Shown here: positions 1 through 8,300 of the stretch, in pieces | Layout of the letters: every line of letters begins with the position of its first letter | Position numbering within the stretch: position 1 is the stretch's first letter | Assembly (NCBI GenBank): GCA_937925715.1 | Contig: CALAMG010000017.1 | Coordinates: forward strand, 62,001 to 126,000 | DNA from: an uncultured Collinsella sp. | GTDB lineage: Bacteria > Actinomycetota > Coriobacteriia > Coriobacteriales > Coriobacteriaceae | DNA: 64,000 nt | Reading direction: 5' to 3' | Program-made: the position numbers and the translations under genes | The notes under the pieces: model-generated | Databases searched by the model: none | The model's input: the letters and a program-made list of their open reading frames with translations, nothing else | Told to the model about the DNA's origin: nothing

Positions 1-786
1 TTTGGGTGTCATGTTGGGAACGCTGGCGATGACATTCGCTTCGTACTCGGTACCCAGGGCGAGTGATGTAAAGTAGCCGGTAAACGAGGCGACCAAGCAG
101 TAGATGCCCGCGGTGTAGTCGATCTTGCCGATAAAGCACATCTCCATGCCAAAGAAAGCCCCGGCAAGGGGCGAGCCGAATACGGCGCCAAAGGCCGACG
201 AGATGCCGGCGAGCATGAGGTCGTGGTGGTCATGCTTTTTGAGGTGGGCGAGGCTCGAGATGTTGCTGGCGATGGTGCCGCCGATCTGCACCGCGGCTCC
301 CTCGCGACCGGCCGATCCGCCCGTTAGGTGCGTGAGCGTGGAGCACACAAACGTGAGGACGGCCATGCGCATATGGATGAGGCGTGTGCCCAGAGCGGAG
401 TCGATGACCAGGTTGTTGCCGCGTTTGGCGGCAAGACCGTGGTTTTTGTACACCCATGCGGTGGCAACGCCTACAACGGGAAGCAGCGCGTAAATCCACG
501 CATGGTGCTCACGATAATCGGTCGCGATATTCAGCGAGGCCAAAAACGCCCAAGCGGCAACGCCCATGGCGAGCGAGACGATGACGACGAGTATGAGCAA
601 CTTGGCGCTCGCGAATAGGTTGCGGACGTTGCGGCGCGTGTCGACAGCCAAGAGATGCTCGGAGCGGGTGAGCTGATGCCTGCCTGCCACGATGACGTCG
701 TTAAGGGAGAAAAAGCCGCCGTCGTCGACCGGTTGGGAATGATCCTGCGCCTCGTTTGCGCTTTCGGGTTTGTCGGTAAAAGCCAT
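1..786 (-). CDS. ClC-family chloride channel/antiporter (3' end missing)
   Basis: Partial gene: 262 codons read from the ATG at 786 down to the window edge without a stop. The ClC selectivity-filter motif GREG followed by AAVQIG is present near residue 158, and a second conserved ClC stretch (FGSPLAGAFFGMEM) follows about 45 residues later. Several hydrophobic segments follow a roughly 60-residue polar N-terminus. ClC proteins move chloride or fluoride, as channels or H+-coupled antiporters, across the cytoplasmic membrane. The Glu of GREG is the usual gating or proton glutamate. The start is supported by an AGAGGA ribosome site about 6 bases upstream. The gene diverges from moeA. Family call is firm; ion and mode are not decidable. 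Confidence 0.88.
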   Translation of the reverse strand, partial: MAFTDKPESANEAQDHSQPVDDGGFFSLNDVIVAGRHQLTRSEHLLAVDTRRNVRNLFASAKLLILVVIVSLAMGVAAWAFLASLNIATDYREHHAWIYALLPVVGVATAWVYKNHGLAAKRGNNLVIDSALGTRLIHMRMAVLTFVCSTLTHLTGGSAGREGAAVQIGGTIASNISSLAHLKKHDHHDLMLAGISSAFGAVFGSPLAGAFFGMEMCFIGKIDYTAGIYCLVASFTGYFTSLALGTEYEANVIASVPNMTPK

Positions 787-996
787 ACGTTCCTCTTTTA
801 GGTTGCAACACGAGCATTATAGAACGTGCCAAACGTGACAAACCGGCAGGTTGGTTTCGGTTCTGTTTCGCCGTCCGTTACCGACAGGTGTATTCGTGGG
901 CATGGGCCGTGCCGCCGTCGTGCGGCGGGGGATTATACTGAGATAAACATAAAGAATCGGCGCCCGTGATGTGCGCCGTGGCATTAAGAGGTGCAT

Positions 997-2259
997 ATGG
1001 CAGAGAAACTCATTCCGCTGGAGGATGCGCAGTCGATTGTTTTGTCGCACGTTGCTCCGACGGATCTCATCGAGATTCCCGTGTGGCAGGCCGCCGGTCT
1101 TCCCTTGGCAGAGGACGCGGTGGCCGATATCGACATCTCGCCGTTTGCCAACAGCGCCATGGACGGGTATGCCGTGCGCTCGGCGGACTTGGCGCAGACG
1201 TCTGGCGAGGCGCCGGTGACGCTCGACGTTATCGGACACGAGGCAGCGGGTCATGTCTTTGAGGGCGCGGTCGGCGTGGGCGAGACGGTCCGCATCATGA
1301 CGGGCGCGCCGGTACCCGAAGGTGCCGATGCCGTGGTGAAATACGAGATCGTCGACGTGCTCGATGGCGACGGCAACGAGGGCTCGCATGTGAGGTTCTC
1401 GGCGCCTGCCAAGGTAGGGGAGAACGTTCGCTCTGCCGCCGAGGAGGCCAATGCCGGTGATGTCGTGATGCACGCCGGCGAGGTCGTGGCTCCGGCGGGC
1501 GCGGGTCTGCTGGCAAGCGCCGGATACGCGAGCGTGAAGGTGCACGCTGCCCCGCGTGTGGGCATTATCTCGCTGGGCACGGAACTGGTCGCACCGAGTA
1601 AGGTACCGGCGCGCGGTCAGATTCGCGATTCCAACTCATCGGCGCTGATGGCCGAGGCGCTCGATGCCGGGGCAGATCCGGTGTTCTACGGTATTGCGCC
1701 CGACGATGAGCAGGCGATCGCCGAGCTGGTGCATCGTGCCGTGCAGGAGTGCGATTTTGTCATTACGAGCGGTGGCGCCTCGGCGGGCGATTACGATTTC
1801 GTGACGGCGCTCGTCCGGTGCGAGGGCGAGGTGTTGTTTGATCGCATCTCGATGCGCCCGGGCAAGGCCATCACGTTTGGCTTGCTCGCAGGTAAGCCCT
1901 ACCTGGGACTTTCAGGCAATCCGGCCGCAGCGTATGTGGGCTTTGAGATGCTTGCCCGTCCGGCGATCCGTAAGATGCGCGGCTTTGCCGAGGGTGCGCG
2001 CCCCGTGCAGCGGGCGACGCTCACACACAGCGTGAAAAAGCGACAGCATCGCCGCTTCTTCGATCGCGCCACAGTTTTGCGCGACCCCGAGACCGATGAG
2101 CTATTGGTGACCGAGGCCAAGACGCAGAATTCGGCGTTGCTCGGCACGATGCAGCGGGCCAACTGCCTGCTGCGTATTGACGAAGGACCGTGCGAGCTCA
2201 AGGCGGGCGACGTCGTGGATGTCGTGCGTGTCGACCTGCCTGAGGGCACGGCGCTATAG
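997..2259 (+). CDS. moeA: Molybdopterin molybdenumtransferase MoeA
   Basis: A 420-residue protein, close to the roughly 410 of known MoeA. MoeA inserts molybdate into adenylylated molybdopterin, the last common step of molybdenum cofactor synthesis, in the cytoplasm. Visible motifs are NSAMDGYAVR near residue 50, SGGASAGDYDFV near 258-270, MRPGKAITFG near 286 and LSGNPAAAYV near 304. An in-frame GTG at 991 is contiguous with the AGAGG ribosome site, so the ATG at 997 with 6-base spacing is preferred. It lies 10 bases ahead of mog and upstream of the molybdate transporter, so it belongs to a molybdenum supply cluster that serves FdhF and the other molybdoenzymes of the window. Confidence 0.95.
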   Translation: MAEKLIPLEDAQSIVLSHVAPTDLIEIPVWQAAGLPLAEDAVADIDISPFANSAMDGYAVRSADLAQTSGEAPVTLDVIGHEAAGHVFEGAVGVGETVRIMTGAPVPEGADAVVKYEIVDVLDGDGNEGSHVRFSAPAKVGENVRSAAEEANAGDVVMHAGEVVAPAGAGLLASAGYASVKVHAAPRVGIISLGTELVAPSKVPARGQIRDSNSSALMAEALDAGADPVFYGIAPDDEQAIAELVHRAVQECDFVITSGGASAGDYDFVTALVRCEGEVLFDRISMRPGKAITFGLLAGKPYLGLSGNPAAAYVGFEMLARPAIRKMRGFAEGARPVQRATLTHSVKKRQHRRFFDRATVLRDPETDELLVTEAKTQNSALLGTMQRANCLLRIDEGPCELKAGDVVDVVRVDLPEGTAL

Positions 2260-2269
2260 GAGGAATGCT

Positions 2270-2749
2270 ATGGAGTTGAAGATTTCGATTGTGACGTGCT
2301 CGGATACGCGCGATCTTGCCCAGGACGAGGCGGGTGCTGCACTCGAGGAACTTATCGAGGCGCAGGGCTGGACGGTTGCCTCACATGTGGTTGTGCGCGA
2401 CGACGCCAGCGAGATCGGTGATGCCATTGTGGAAGCCGCCGATGAGTGCCACGCCAATGTCGTGCTCACCTGCGGCGGCACGGGGCTTTCGATGCGCGAT
2501 GTGACGCCCGAGGCGACGCGTGCCGTCTGCGACCGCGATGTGCCGGGTATTGCAGAGGCAATCCGTGCGTACTCCATGACCAAGACGCGCCGCGCTATGC
2601 TCTCGCGCGCCGTGTGCATGCAGCGTGGGTATACGCTTGTCATCAACTTTCCGGGATCCACGAAAGCGGCCCGCGAAAGCTGGGAGGCCGTGAGCGATCA
2701 GCTGGAGCATGCGGCCCAGATGACGGCGGGCGGCGGGCACGCCAAATAA
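2270..2749 (+). CDS. mog: Molybdopterin adenylyltransferase (MogA/MoaB family)
   Basis: A 159-residue MoCF-biosynthesis fold protein. It adenylylates molybdopterin using ATP to make the substrate of MoeA. The family signature TCGGTGLSMRDVTPEAT lies at residues 67-83 and the start MELKISIVTCSDTR is typical of the MogA/MoaB N-terminus. A strong AGGAGG-type ribosome site precedes the ATG. It is probably cotranscribed with moeA (10-base gap) and followed by an intrinsic terminator. MogA and MoaB cannot be separated by eye, but only one member is seen here and MoeA is adjacent, so the adenylyltransferase role is the best call. Confidence 0.92.
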   Translation: MELKISIVTCSDTRDLAQDEAGAALEELIEAQGWTVASHVVVRDDASEIGDAIVEAADECHANVVLTCGGTGLSMRDVTPEATRAVCDRDVPGIAEAIRAYSMTKTRRAMLSRAVCMQRGYTLVINFPGSTKAARESWEAVSDQLEHAAQMTAGGGHAK

Positions 2750-2763
2750 GCGCACTACCTGCG

Positions 2764-2797
2764 GCGGAGCGACCTTACGGGCTGCTCCGCTTTTTTA
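2764..2797 (+). terminator. Intrinsic terminator after moeA-mog
   Basis: A 7-bp GC-rich stem (GCGGAGC at 2764-2770 with GCTCCGC at 2784-2790) is followed by six T residues. It ends the moeA-mog unit. Confidence 0.85.
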
Positions 2798-2854
2798 TGC
2801 ACCTTTCGTATGCAGCGACAGTGCAGCCATCTCGGGGTTATCGGTAAAAGAAAC

Positions 2855-2905
2855 TTATTAGACGAGAACTAATTATCACAAACATTATTCGCGCAGAAGT
2901 ATAAT
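2855..2905 (+). promoter_or_regulatory. modA promoter with candidate operator
   Basis: A consensus -10 TATAAT lies at 2900-2905. Upstream, an imperfect inverted repeat (TTATTAG at 2855-2861, CTAATTA at 2869-2875) ends just before the expected -35 region. It shares TAATTATCA with the perfect palindrome found beyond modC at 6512-6533. A molybdate-sensing or metal-sensing repressor is a reasonable guess, but no regulator gene is nearby. Confidence 0.45.
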
Positions 2906-2965
2906 CTAGTAACAGAATAAAGCCTGCGGCGGGGTGCCCGGGCATGGCGTTCGAAAGGGTTGAAC

Positions 2966-3838
2966 ATGTTCGATATGGTTTCTCGCCGCGGATTCGTCTC
3001 GCTTTCTGCTGTCGCCGCTGCTGGCCTTGGTCTTGCCGGCTGCTCGGGCAACAAGACGTCCGAGCCGGCCGGATCCGATGCCAGTTCTGCTAAGGCATCT
3101 TCCAAGAAAGCTGTCGAGCTGCAGGTCTTTGCCGCCAACTCGCTCGAGAAGGCGCTGCCCGAGGTTCAAGAGCTTTACACAGAGCAGACCGGCACCACGT
3201 TTGCCGACACGCAGTTCAAAGCGTCTGGCGACCTTGTCGAGCAGATGCGCGCCGGCGCCACGGTCGACGTGCTCATCACAGCCTCCAAGGGCACCATGGA
3301 CGACGCTGAGACCGCCGAGCTCGTCGACGCCGACACCCGTGAGGATATGTTCGTCAACGACCTCGTGATTATTCGCGCCGAGGGTTCCGACACCAAGGTC
3401 GAGGCCATCGCCGACGTCGCGAATCTGGACGGCAAGATCGCCATCGGCGACGCCAAGACCGTCCCCGCCGGAAAGTACGCCAACCAGTCTCTGGCCTCCG
3501 TGGGCCTCTACACCGGCACCGAGGGCGACGACGGCGAGTATACTCCCGAGATCGCCGACAAGGTCGCACTGGCCGACAAAGTTGGTACCGCCGCCGCCTA
3601 TGTGTCCACAGGCGACTGCGTGGCCGGTTTTGTCTACAGCTCTGACATCTACCGCTACGATGGCATCGAGGAGGCCTTCGTTTGCCCCGAGGATTCGCAC
3701 AAGCCCATCGTGTACCCAGGTGCTGTCGCCGATGGCTCCGAGCACGCCGACGAGGCCAAGGCGTTTATCGACTTCTGCCTGTCTAACAAGAAGGCTCAGA
3801 AGATTTGGGCTAAGTACGGCTTTGAGCTTTCCGCGTAG
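2966..3838 (+). CDS. modA: Molybdate ABC transporter substrate-binding lipoprotein
   Basis: A 290-residue periplasmic-binding-type protein. The N-terminus has a twin-arginine-like SRRGFV, a hydrophobic stretch and a lipobox LAGC with Cys26, so it is expected to be exported (possibly by Tat) and anchored by lipid outside the membrane. The mature part begins with ELQVFAANSLEKALPEV, the usual ModA opening (x-V-F-A-A-x-S-L), and continues with FADTQFKASGDLVEQM, matching the ModA oxyanion-binding region. A TTG at 2960 is possible, but the ATG at 2966 has the better spacing from AAAGGG. It is the first gene of modABC. Tungstate cannot be excluded as a ligand. Confidence 0.92.
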   Translation: MFDMVSRRGFVSLSAVAAAGLGLAGCSGNKTSEPAGSDASSAKASSKKAVELQVFAANSLEKALPEVQELYTEQTGTTFADTQFKASGDLVEQMRAGATVDVLITASKGTMDDAETAELVDADTREDMFVNDLVIIRAEGSDTKVEAIADVANLDGKIAIGDAKTVPAGKYANQSLASVGLYTGTEGDDGEYTPEIADKVALADKVGTAAAYVSTGDCVAGFVYSSDIYRYDGIEEAFVCPEDSHKPIVYPGAVADGSEHADEAKAFIDFCLSNKKAQKIWAKYGFELSA

Positions 3839-3905
3839 TGCGGCTTGGCGCGATAATTCCATCGTTTGTGTTTCACTCCGTCCTTGTATTCGCTTGGAGC
3901 TTTTC

Positions 3906-5348
3906 GTGCTTAGTAGATTCTGCATGCTTGTCGCCTGTGCTTTGACCTTCGCGCTTTGCTGGGTGCCGGGATTTGCGTTTGCTGGGGACGCTGAGGACGG
4001 GGTCCAGGTTGCTGCGACCGCTCATGGGCTTTCTTATGGGATCGAGGGTTTTGAGCGGTTGGCCAAGGGGACCGCTCGTGCCATGGAGGGCCAGCCTGAG
4101 GGCTACCGGTTTCCCGTTGACGAGGACGTGGACCTTGTAGTGGCGCCTGCTGCCGATCGCGTTGTGGTGTGGATATCGCCCAAAGCGGTCGAGAAGTATG
4201 GATTGGATCCGCAGGACAACGAGTGCGTATCGGGTCTCAAGGCCCTCGTCTGTGAGCTCGACAGCGCAAACTGCATGGGAGGTGCGCAGCTAGGGGACGT
4301 TGATCTTCCTTGGTATGTCACGGCGGAAACAACGTTTGATGCCGGCGGGTATACCTATGGCTTTGACGAGCGCGGTGCGGATGGGGACCGCTATGTGGTG
4401 ATCGCATCAGCCTCGGGTGATGCCAAGGGCGGCGCGCGTTGGCTTGATAGCGCGCAAATGGTAGAGGCATCGTCTGTCGTGTTGCGAGATGAGCAGGGGC
4501 CCTTGACCTCTCTGGTCTCCTTTTTGGGCGATATCGACTATCGCCCGTTTTGGGTGTCCATAAAAACGAGCGGCCTTGCCCTGCTGATTTCCTTTGCGCT
4601 GGGCCTGTTCGCCGCGTGGAAGACTATGGGTACCTCAAGTCGCATCAAGGGCCTGCTCGATTCGGTCTTTACCATCCCCATGGTGTTGCCGCCCACGGTC
4701 TGCGGCTTTCTGCTCCTCATGCTGTTTGGCCGCTCGACCGGGGTCGGTCGGTGGCTGATCGCGCATGGCATCTCGATCGTCTTTACCTGGCCCGCGGCGG
4801 TGATCTCTGCCGTGGTGGTATCGTTTCCCTTGGTCTACCGCACGGCGCTCGGTGCCTTTGAGGGCCTCGACATACAGATGCTCGACGCCGCGCGAACTCT
4901 GGGATGGTCCGAGCGTCGCATCTTTACCAAGCTTATGATGCCGCTTGGCTGGCCCTCGATTGCCGCCGGCACGGTGCTCGCTTTTGCCCGCGCGATGGGC
5001 GAGTTTGGCTGCACCCTGTTCTTTGCGGGCAACTACGCCGGTATTACGCAGACCATTCCCATCGCCATCTACTTTGAGTGGATGGGCGGCAATACGTCGG
5101 TGGCCCTCTTTTGGGTCGTGGTCGTAATAGCATTCAGCTTCCTGGTCATCCTATTCATCAACATGTACACGGCGCATTCGCAAAAGTATCGCGAGCGGGG
5201 CCTTTCCCATGCGGAGCGCAAGCAGGCCAAAGATCTCACCGGACAGGGCGATTTGCTCGACCCGGCGGGCGGCGATGCCTTGCGTATCGATCGCGAGGCG
5301 CTGGCCGAGCTCATGCGCGATGATACGGTGCCGCAGGGAGGTCGATAG
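3906..5348 (+). CDS. modB: Molybdate ABC permease with unusual N-terminal extracytoplasmic domain
   Basis: A 480-residue protein, about twice the usual ModB length (about 225). Residues from about 212 onward form a normal ABC permease: several membrane spans, then the EAA-type coupling loop (LDAARTLGWSERRIF) and MGEFGCTLFFAG typical of ModB. Residues 1-27 look like a signal peptide or first membrane span (ending GFAFAG), and about 180 residues between it and the permease are soluble, acidic and not recognised. The start is the GTG at 3906, 6 bases after GGAG; an ATG at 3924 is an alternative. The extra domain would sit outside the membrane next to ModA. It is followed after 3 bases by modC. 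The permease call is firm; the role of the added domain is unknown. Confidence 0.88.
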   Translation: MLSRFCMLVACALTFALCWVPGFAFAGDAEDGVQVAATAHGLSYGIEGFERLAKGTARAMEGQPEGYRFPVDEDVDLVVAPAADRVVVWISPKAVEKYGLDPQDNECVSGLKALVCELDSANCMGGAQLGDVDLPWYVTAETTFDAGGYTYGFDERGADGDRYVVIASASGDAKGGARWLDSAQMVEASSVVLRDEQGPLTSLVSFLGDIDYRPFWVSIKTSGLALLISFALGLFAAWKTMGTSSRIKGLLDSVFTIPMVLPPTVCGFLLLMLFGRSTGVGRWLIAHGISIVFTWPAAVISAVVVSFPLVYRTALGAFEGLDIQMLDAARTLGWSERRIFTKLMMPLGWPSIAAGTVLAFARAMGEFGCTLFFAGNYAGITQTIPIAIYFEWMGGNTSVALFWVVVVIAFSFLVILFINMYTAHSQKYRERGLSHAERKQAKDLTGQGDLLDPAGGDALRIDREALAELMRDDTVPQGGR

Positions 5349-5351
5349 GCC

Positions 5352-6422
5352 ATGTCGTTCGTTTTGGATATCAAAAAGCACTACCCCGGGTTTATGCTCG
5401 ACATGCAGCTTGAGGCCGGCGAGGAGCGCGTGGCGCTGCTGGGTGCCTCGGGTTGCGGCAAGAGCTGCACGCTGCGCTGCATTGCCGGTGTGGAGACGCC
5501 CGACGAGGGCAAAATCGTCGTCAACGGCGTGACCTTTTTTGACTCGGCGGCGGGCATCAACCTGTCGCCCCAGGAGCGAAAATGCGCCCTGTTGTTCCAA
5601 AACTATCAGCTGTTTCCTAACATGACGGTGGCCGATAACGTATGCGCCGGTGTAAAGGACGCGGGTGACGCCGCCGCGCGCAAAAAACTCGCCGAGCGCT
5701 ATCTGGGCATTTTCGGTCTAGCCGATTTTACCGACCGCTACCCCGCGCGCCTTTCGGGCGGGCAGCAGCAACGCGTGGCACTTGCCCGTATGGTGGCGGC
5801 GCATCCGGGCATCTTTATGTTCGACGAGCCCATGAGCGCGCTCGATTCCTATCTTAAGAGCGCCCTCGAGCAGAACATGCTCGACCTGTTCGATGTCTGC
5901 AACCGCACCGTGCTCTACGTGAGCCACGACATCGACGAGGCATGCCGCCTGTGTCAGCGTATCTGCGTGATGCACGACGGGCATGTTGAGGAGATCGGCT
6001 CCGTCGAGGACGTGGTCCGCCGTCCGCAGACGCTGGCGGCACTGCGCCTGACGGGCTGCAAGAACACAAGCCGCGCACGAAAGATCGGGCCCGAGGAAGT
6101 TGAGGCGCTCGATTGGGGCATGACCTTTAACGTGGGTCGCGAGGTTCCCGACGATGTTGCCTACCTGGGTATTCGTGCGAGCTACTTCCATGTGGACAAT
6201 CGCGCGGAGCGCGGTCGCAACAGCTACGATTTACACGTGGCCCGTGTGAGCGATTCGCGCTTTGAGCGGCTGGTGCTGCTGGACGTGCCGCGTGCTGATG
6301 CGCCCACGCGTCTGCAGTGGAAGGTGAATAAGGTGAGTGTACCCGTGGAAGAGCTGCCGCAGGCGGGTGAGACTCTGCGCATGCATTTTGATGCAAGCAG
6401 GATCCATCTCGTTTGCCGATAA
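5352..6422 (+). CDS. modC: Molybdate ABC transporter ATP-binding protein
   Basis: A 356-residue ABC ATPase that energises ModB. Walker A GASGCGKS is near residues 32-39, signature LSGGQQQRVALARM near 133, Walker B FMFDEP near 156 and the switch His in VSHDIDEAC near 190. The C-terminal 120 residues fit a molybdate-binding or regulatory extension, as in other ModC proteins, though a clear TOBE repeat is not obvious by eye. It begins 3 bases after modB and ends with a strong terminator. Confidence 0.92.
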   Translation: MSFVLDIKKHYPGFMLDMQLEAGEERVALLGASGCGKSCTLRCIAGVETPDEGKIVVNGVTFFDSAAGINLSPQERKCALLFQNYQLFPNMTVADNVCAGVKDAGDAAARKKLAERYLGIFGLADFTDRYPARLSGGQQQRVALARMVAAHPGIFMFDEPMSALDSYLKSALEQNMLDLFDVCNRTVLYVSHDIDEACRLCQRICVMHDGHVEEIGSVEDVVRRPQTLAALRLTGCKNTSRARKIGPEEVEALDWGMTFNVGREVPDDVAYLGIRASYFHVDNRAERGRNSYDLHVARVSDSRFERLVLLDVPRADAPTRLQWKVNKVSVPVEELPQAGETLRMHFDASRIHLVCR

Positions 6423-6434
6423 TGCGGGTGCGAT

Positions 6435-6468
6435 GCGGTCGAGGAGGTAGTCCTCGACCGCTTTGTTT
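6435..6468 (+). terminator. Intrinsic terminator after modC
   Basis: A perfect 11-bp stem (GCGGTCGAGGA at 6435-6445 with its complement at 6451-6461), a 5-base loop and then TTTGTTTT. Confidence 0.88.
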
Positions 6469-6511
6469 TCACTTCGCCGTTCGCCGATTTCTACATGACT
6501 AAACCTTATCA

Positions 6512-6533
6512 GTCTGATAATTAATTATCAGAC
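6512..6533. promoter_or_regulatory. Perfect 22-bp AT-rich palindrome, candidate operator
   Basis: The left half GTCTGATAATT (6512-6522) is exactly mirrored at 6523-6533. The inner part TGATAAT-TA-ATTATCA resembles the 7-1-7 Fur-family box (TGATAAT-N-ATTATCA) with one extra central base. It lies between the modC terminator and the leader of the reductase operon, about 70 bases upstream of a possible -10 (TATAGT at 6603). An operator for an iron-responsive or other metal-responsive repressor is inferred. Confidence 0.5.
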
Positions 6534-6866
6534 AGCGAGATGCTCACATCCCAACGTTGTCGTACGCGTGTCGGCGGTGTTCGTCTTGACGACAACCGTT
6601 GATATAGTTACCTTCGACGAGAAAAGGAGGGCGCGCCGATGCTGCAGAAGACATATTCGCGTCGCGTTGCCGCGCGCGCCCTGTATATGGCTCGGAGCCG
6701 CATATGAGCAGGTATGTTCACGGCTCCGGGAGAGACGACGCACAACTAAATAATCGACCGCAAAGCAGGTTCCCCAAAATTCCGGGTTTAGGCGCGGCTG
6801 GGTTTTCGCCACCCACCGTGCAGCAATACCGTAGCTATTCATTTTTGGTTCGAGAGGGGAACCGTT
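6534..6866 (+). promoter_or_regulatory. Structured leader of the reductase-selenium operon
   Basis: About 330 bases between the palindrome and the first gene. It contains an inverted repeat GTTGTCGT/ACGACAAC (6556-6563, 6589-6596), a possible -10 TATAGT (6603-6608), a small ORF with a strong ribosome site (6639-6707), a hairpin CGGAGCCG/CGGCTCCG (6693-6700, 6721-6728) overlapping the end of that ORF, and GGTTCCCC (6768-6775), which is exactly complementary to GGGGAACC (6856-6863). The last segment holds the ribosome site of the downstream ATG at 6867, so this pairing could block translation. An attenuator or riboswitch is possible; I match it to no known class. Confidence 0.5.
6639..6707 (+). 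CDS. Candidate 22-residue leader peptide
   Basis: A small ORF with a near-perfect ribosome site AAAAGGAGG ending 8 bases before its ATG. The peptide is basic (six Arg or Lys in 22 residues, beginning MLQKTYSRR). Its last codons and stop overlap the 5' arm of the hairpin at 6693-6728, the usual geometry for translation-coupled attenuation. There is no run of one regulated amino acid, so the signal is not evident. It could also be a chance ORF. Confidence 0.35.
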   Translation: MLQKTYSRRVAARALYMARSRI

Positions 6867-8150
6867 ATGGCTGAAGAATTTGATTTCCATCCGATGTGGG
6901 AGAGCCTCGGCATGAATCTTGCCGATCACGACATGCTGCTGGGCGCCGTGGGCCAGATGTACGGCGACATGTTCCTGACGCAGAACAATCGCCCCAAGTC
7001 CACGTCCTACCTGGACTTTGTGGCCACCAACATCCACAGCGGCCGTATTAAGGAGATGCTCGACAAGAAGGAGGCCGGCGAGGCCACCAAGATCGTCGGC
7101 TCATTCTGCGTGTACGTGCCCGAGGAGATCGTGCTTGCCTGTGACGGCATTCCCGTGGGCCTGTGCTCGGGTGCCGATTGGGCAACCGATAAGGTCGAGG
7201 AGCACCTGCCGCGCAACACCTGTCCGCTTATCAAGAGCTTTGCCGGCTTTAAGCTGGGCGAGGTCTGCCCCTACATTGAGTCGAGCGACCTGGTGGTGGG
7301 CGAGAACACCTGCGATGGCAAGAAGAAGGCCTACGAGTTCTTTGCCACGCAAAAGAACATGTACGTCATGGATATTCCCAACGTACACGACGAGTCGACG
7401 CTCGTGACCTGGAAGGCCGAGGTCAAGAAGCTCGCCGCCAAGATCGAGGAAGAGTGTGGCGTCAAGATTACGCCCGAGCGTCTGAAGGCCGCCATCCACG
7501 CCGTCAATGAGAAGCGTCGCGCCCTGCAGCGCCTGGCTGCCACGCGCGCTGCCGACCCGGCACCCATCAGCGGTCTCGACAGCCTGTTGACCGTTCAGGC
7601 CGCCTTTATGGACGACACGCCGCGTCTGACCGGCGCCATCAACGATATGGCGGCTGAGTGCGAGCAGCGTGTCGAGGCCGGCGAGGGCGTGGCGCCCAAG
7701 GGGACCAAGCGCATCCTGTACACCGGCACGCCCATGGCCGTGCCCAACTGGAAGCTGTTCAACCTCATCGAGAAGGCCGGCGGCGTTGTGGTCGGCGAGG
7801 AGTCCTGCACGGGCTCGCGCTACTACAAGGACCTGGTCGACGAGTCCGGCGAGACGGTCGACGAGATGCTCGACGCCATCGCCGAGCGCTACTTCAAGAT
7901 CAACTGCGCCGTCTTTACGCCCAACGATCAGCGTATGAAGGACATTGTCCAGATGGCCAAGGACCTTCATGCCGACGGCATCGTCGACGTGGCTCTGCAG
8001 TTCTGCACGCTCTACGAGATGGAGTCGTTTGCCGTGGAGAAGGCCGCCGAGGAGGCAGGCATTCCGTTTATGCACATCACGACCGACTACGCCGGCGAGG
8101 ACGCCGGTCAACTGCAAACCAGGATTGAGGCTTTCTTGGAAACCATTTAG
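6867..8150 (+). CDS. HgdB/double-cubane-type ATP-dependent reductase, paralogue 1
   Basis: A 427-residue member of the 2-hydroxyacyl-CoA dehydratase component D (HgdB/FldC/BcrC) superfamily. Cysteines shared with the next paralogue are C119 (NTCPLIKS), C134 (EVCPY), C149 (NTCDGKKK), C314 (EESCTGS), C347 (INCAVFTPN) and C380 (QFCTLYE). Six conserved Cys in one chain fit proteins that bind an [8Fe-9S] double-cubane cluster, rather than a simple dehydratase subunit; this is inference from family knowledge. Such proteins are reduced by an ATP-dependent activator, here encoded at 9620. No CoA-transferase or acyl-CoA pathway gene is near, which argues against amino-acid fermentation. The ribosome site (GAGAGGGG) may be sequestered by leader pairing. 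The substrate is unknown. Confidence 0.82.
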   Translation: MAEEFDFHPMWESLGMNLADHDMLLGAVGQMYGDMFLTQNNRPKSTSYLDFVATNIHSGRIKEMLDKKEAGEATKIVGSFCVYVPEEIVLACDGIPVGLCSGADWATDKVEEHLPRNTCPLIKSFAGFKLGEVCPYIESSDLVVGENTCDGKKKAYEFFATQKNMYVMDIPNVHDESTLVTWKAEVKKLAAKIEEECGVKITPERLKAAIHAVNEKRRALQRLAATRAADPAPISGLDSLLTVQAAFMDDTPRLTGAINDMAAECEQRVEAGEGVAPKGTKRILYTGTPMAVPNWKLFNLIEKAGGVVVGEESCTGSRYYKDLVDESGETVDEMLDAIAERYFKINCAVFTPNDQRMKDIVQMAKDLHADGIVDVALQFCTLYEMESFAVEKAAEEAGIPFMHITTDYAGEDAGQLQTRIEAFLETI

Positions 8151-8174
8151 GACTATCCGTCCCGGCGGCTTCTC

Positions 8175-8258
8175 CAGGCACCCGATCTTGCCGTTCAAAC
8201 CGTCGCTTGCGTGCCAAAGTACGCGGCGCGTCTCTTTCACGGCAACCTCGGGCACCTG
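8175..8258 (+). repeat. Intergenic hairpin repeat, family 1, copy 1
   Basis: An 84-base element between the two reductase genes, closely matched by 9471-9555. Its ends (AGGCACCCGA and TCGGGCACCT) base-pair, and an inner segment can fold as GCGTG/TACGC around CCAAAG. At the 5' stem the two copies differ by CCCGA versus CCGGA, with the matching change TCGGG versus TCCGG on the other side, so pairing is kept. It probably acts in the mRNA (processing, stability or translation ratio). Confidence 0.7.
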
Positions 8259-8300
8259 GGAAAGCCGTTTCCTTGGTTGGTTAAAAGGTTTAGGAGTTAT

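Noticed and set aside
991..993. GTG start for moeA
   Set aside because: It directly abuts the AGAGG ribosome site, leaving no spacing; the ATG six bases later fits.
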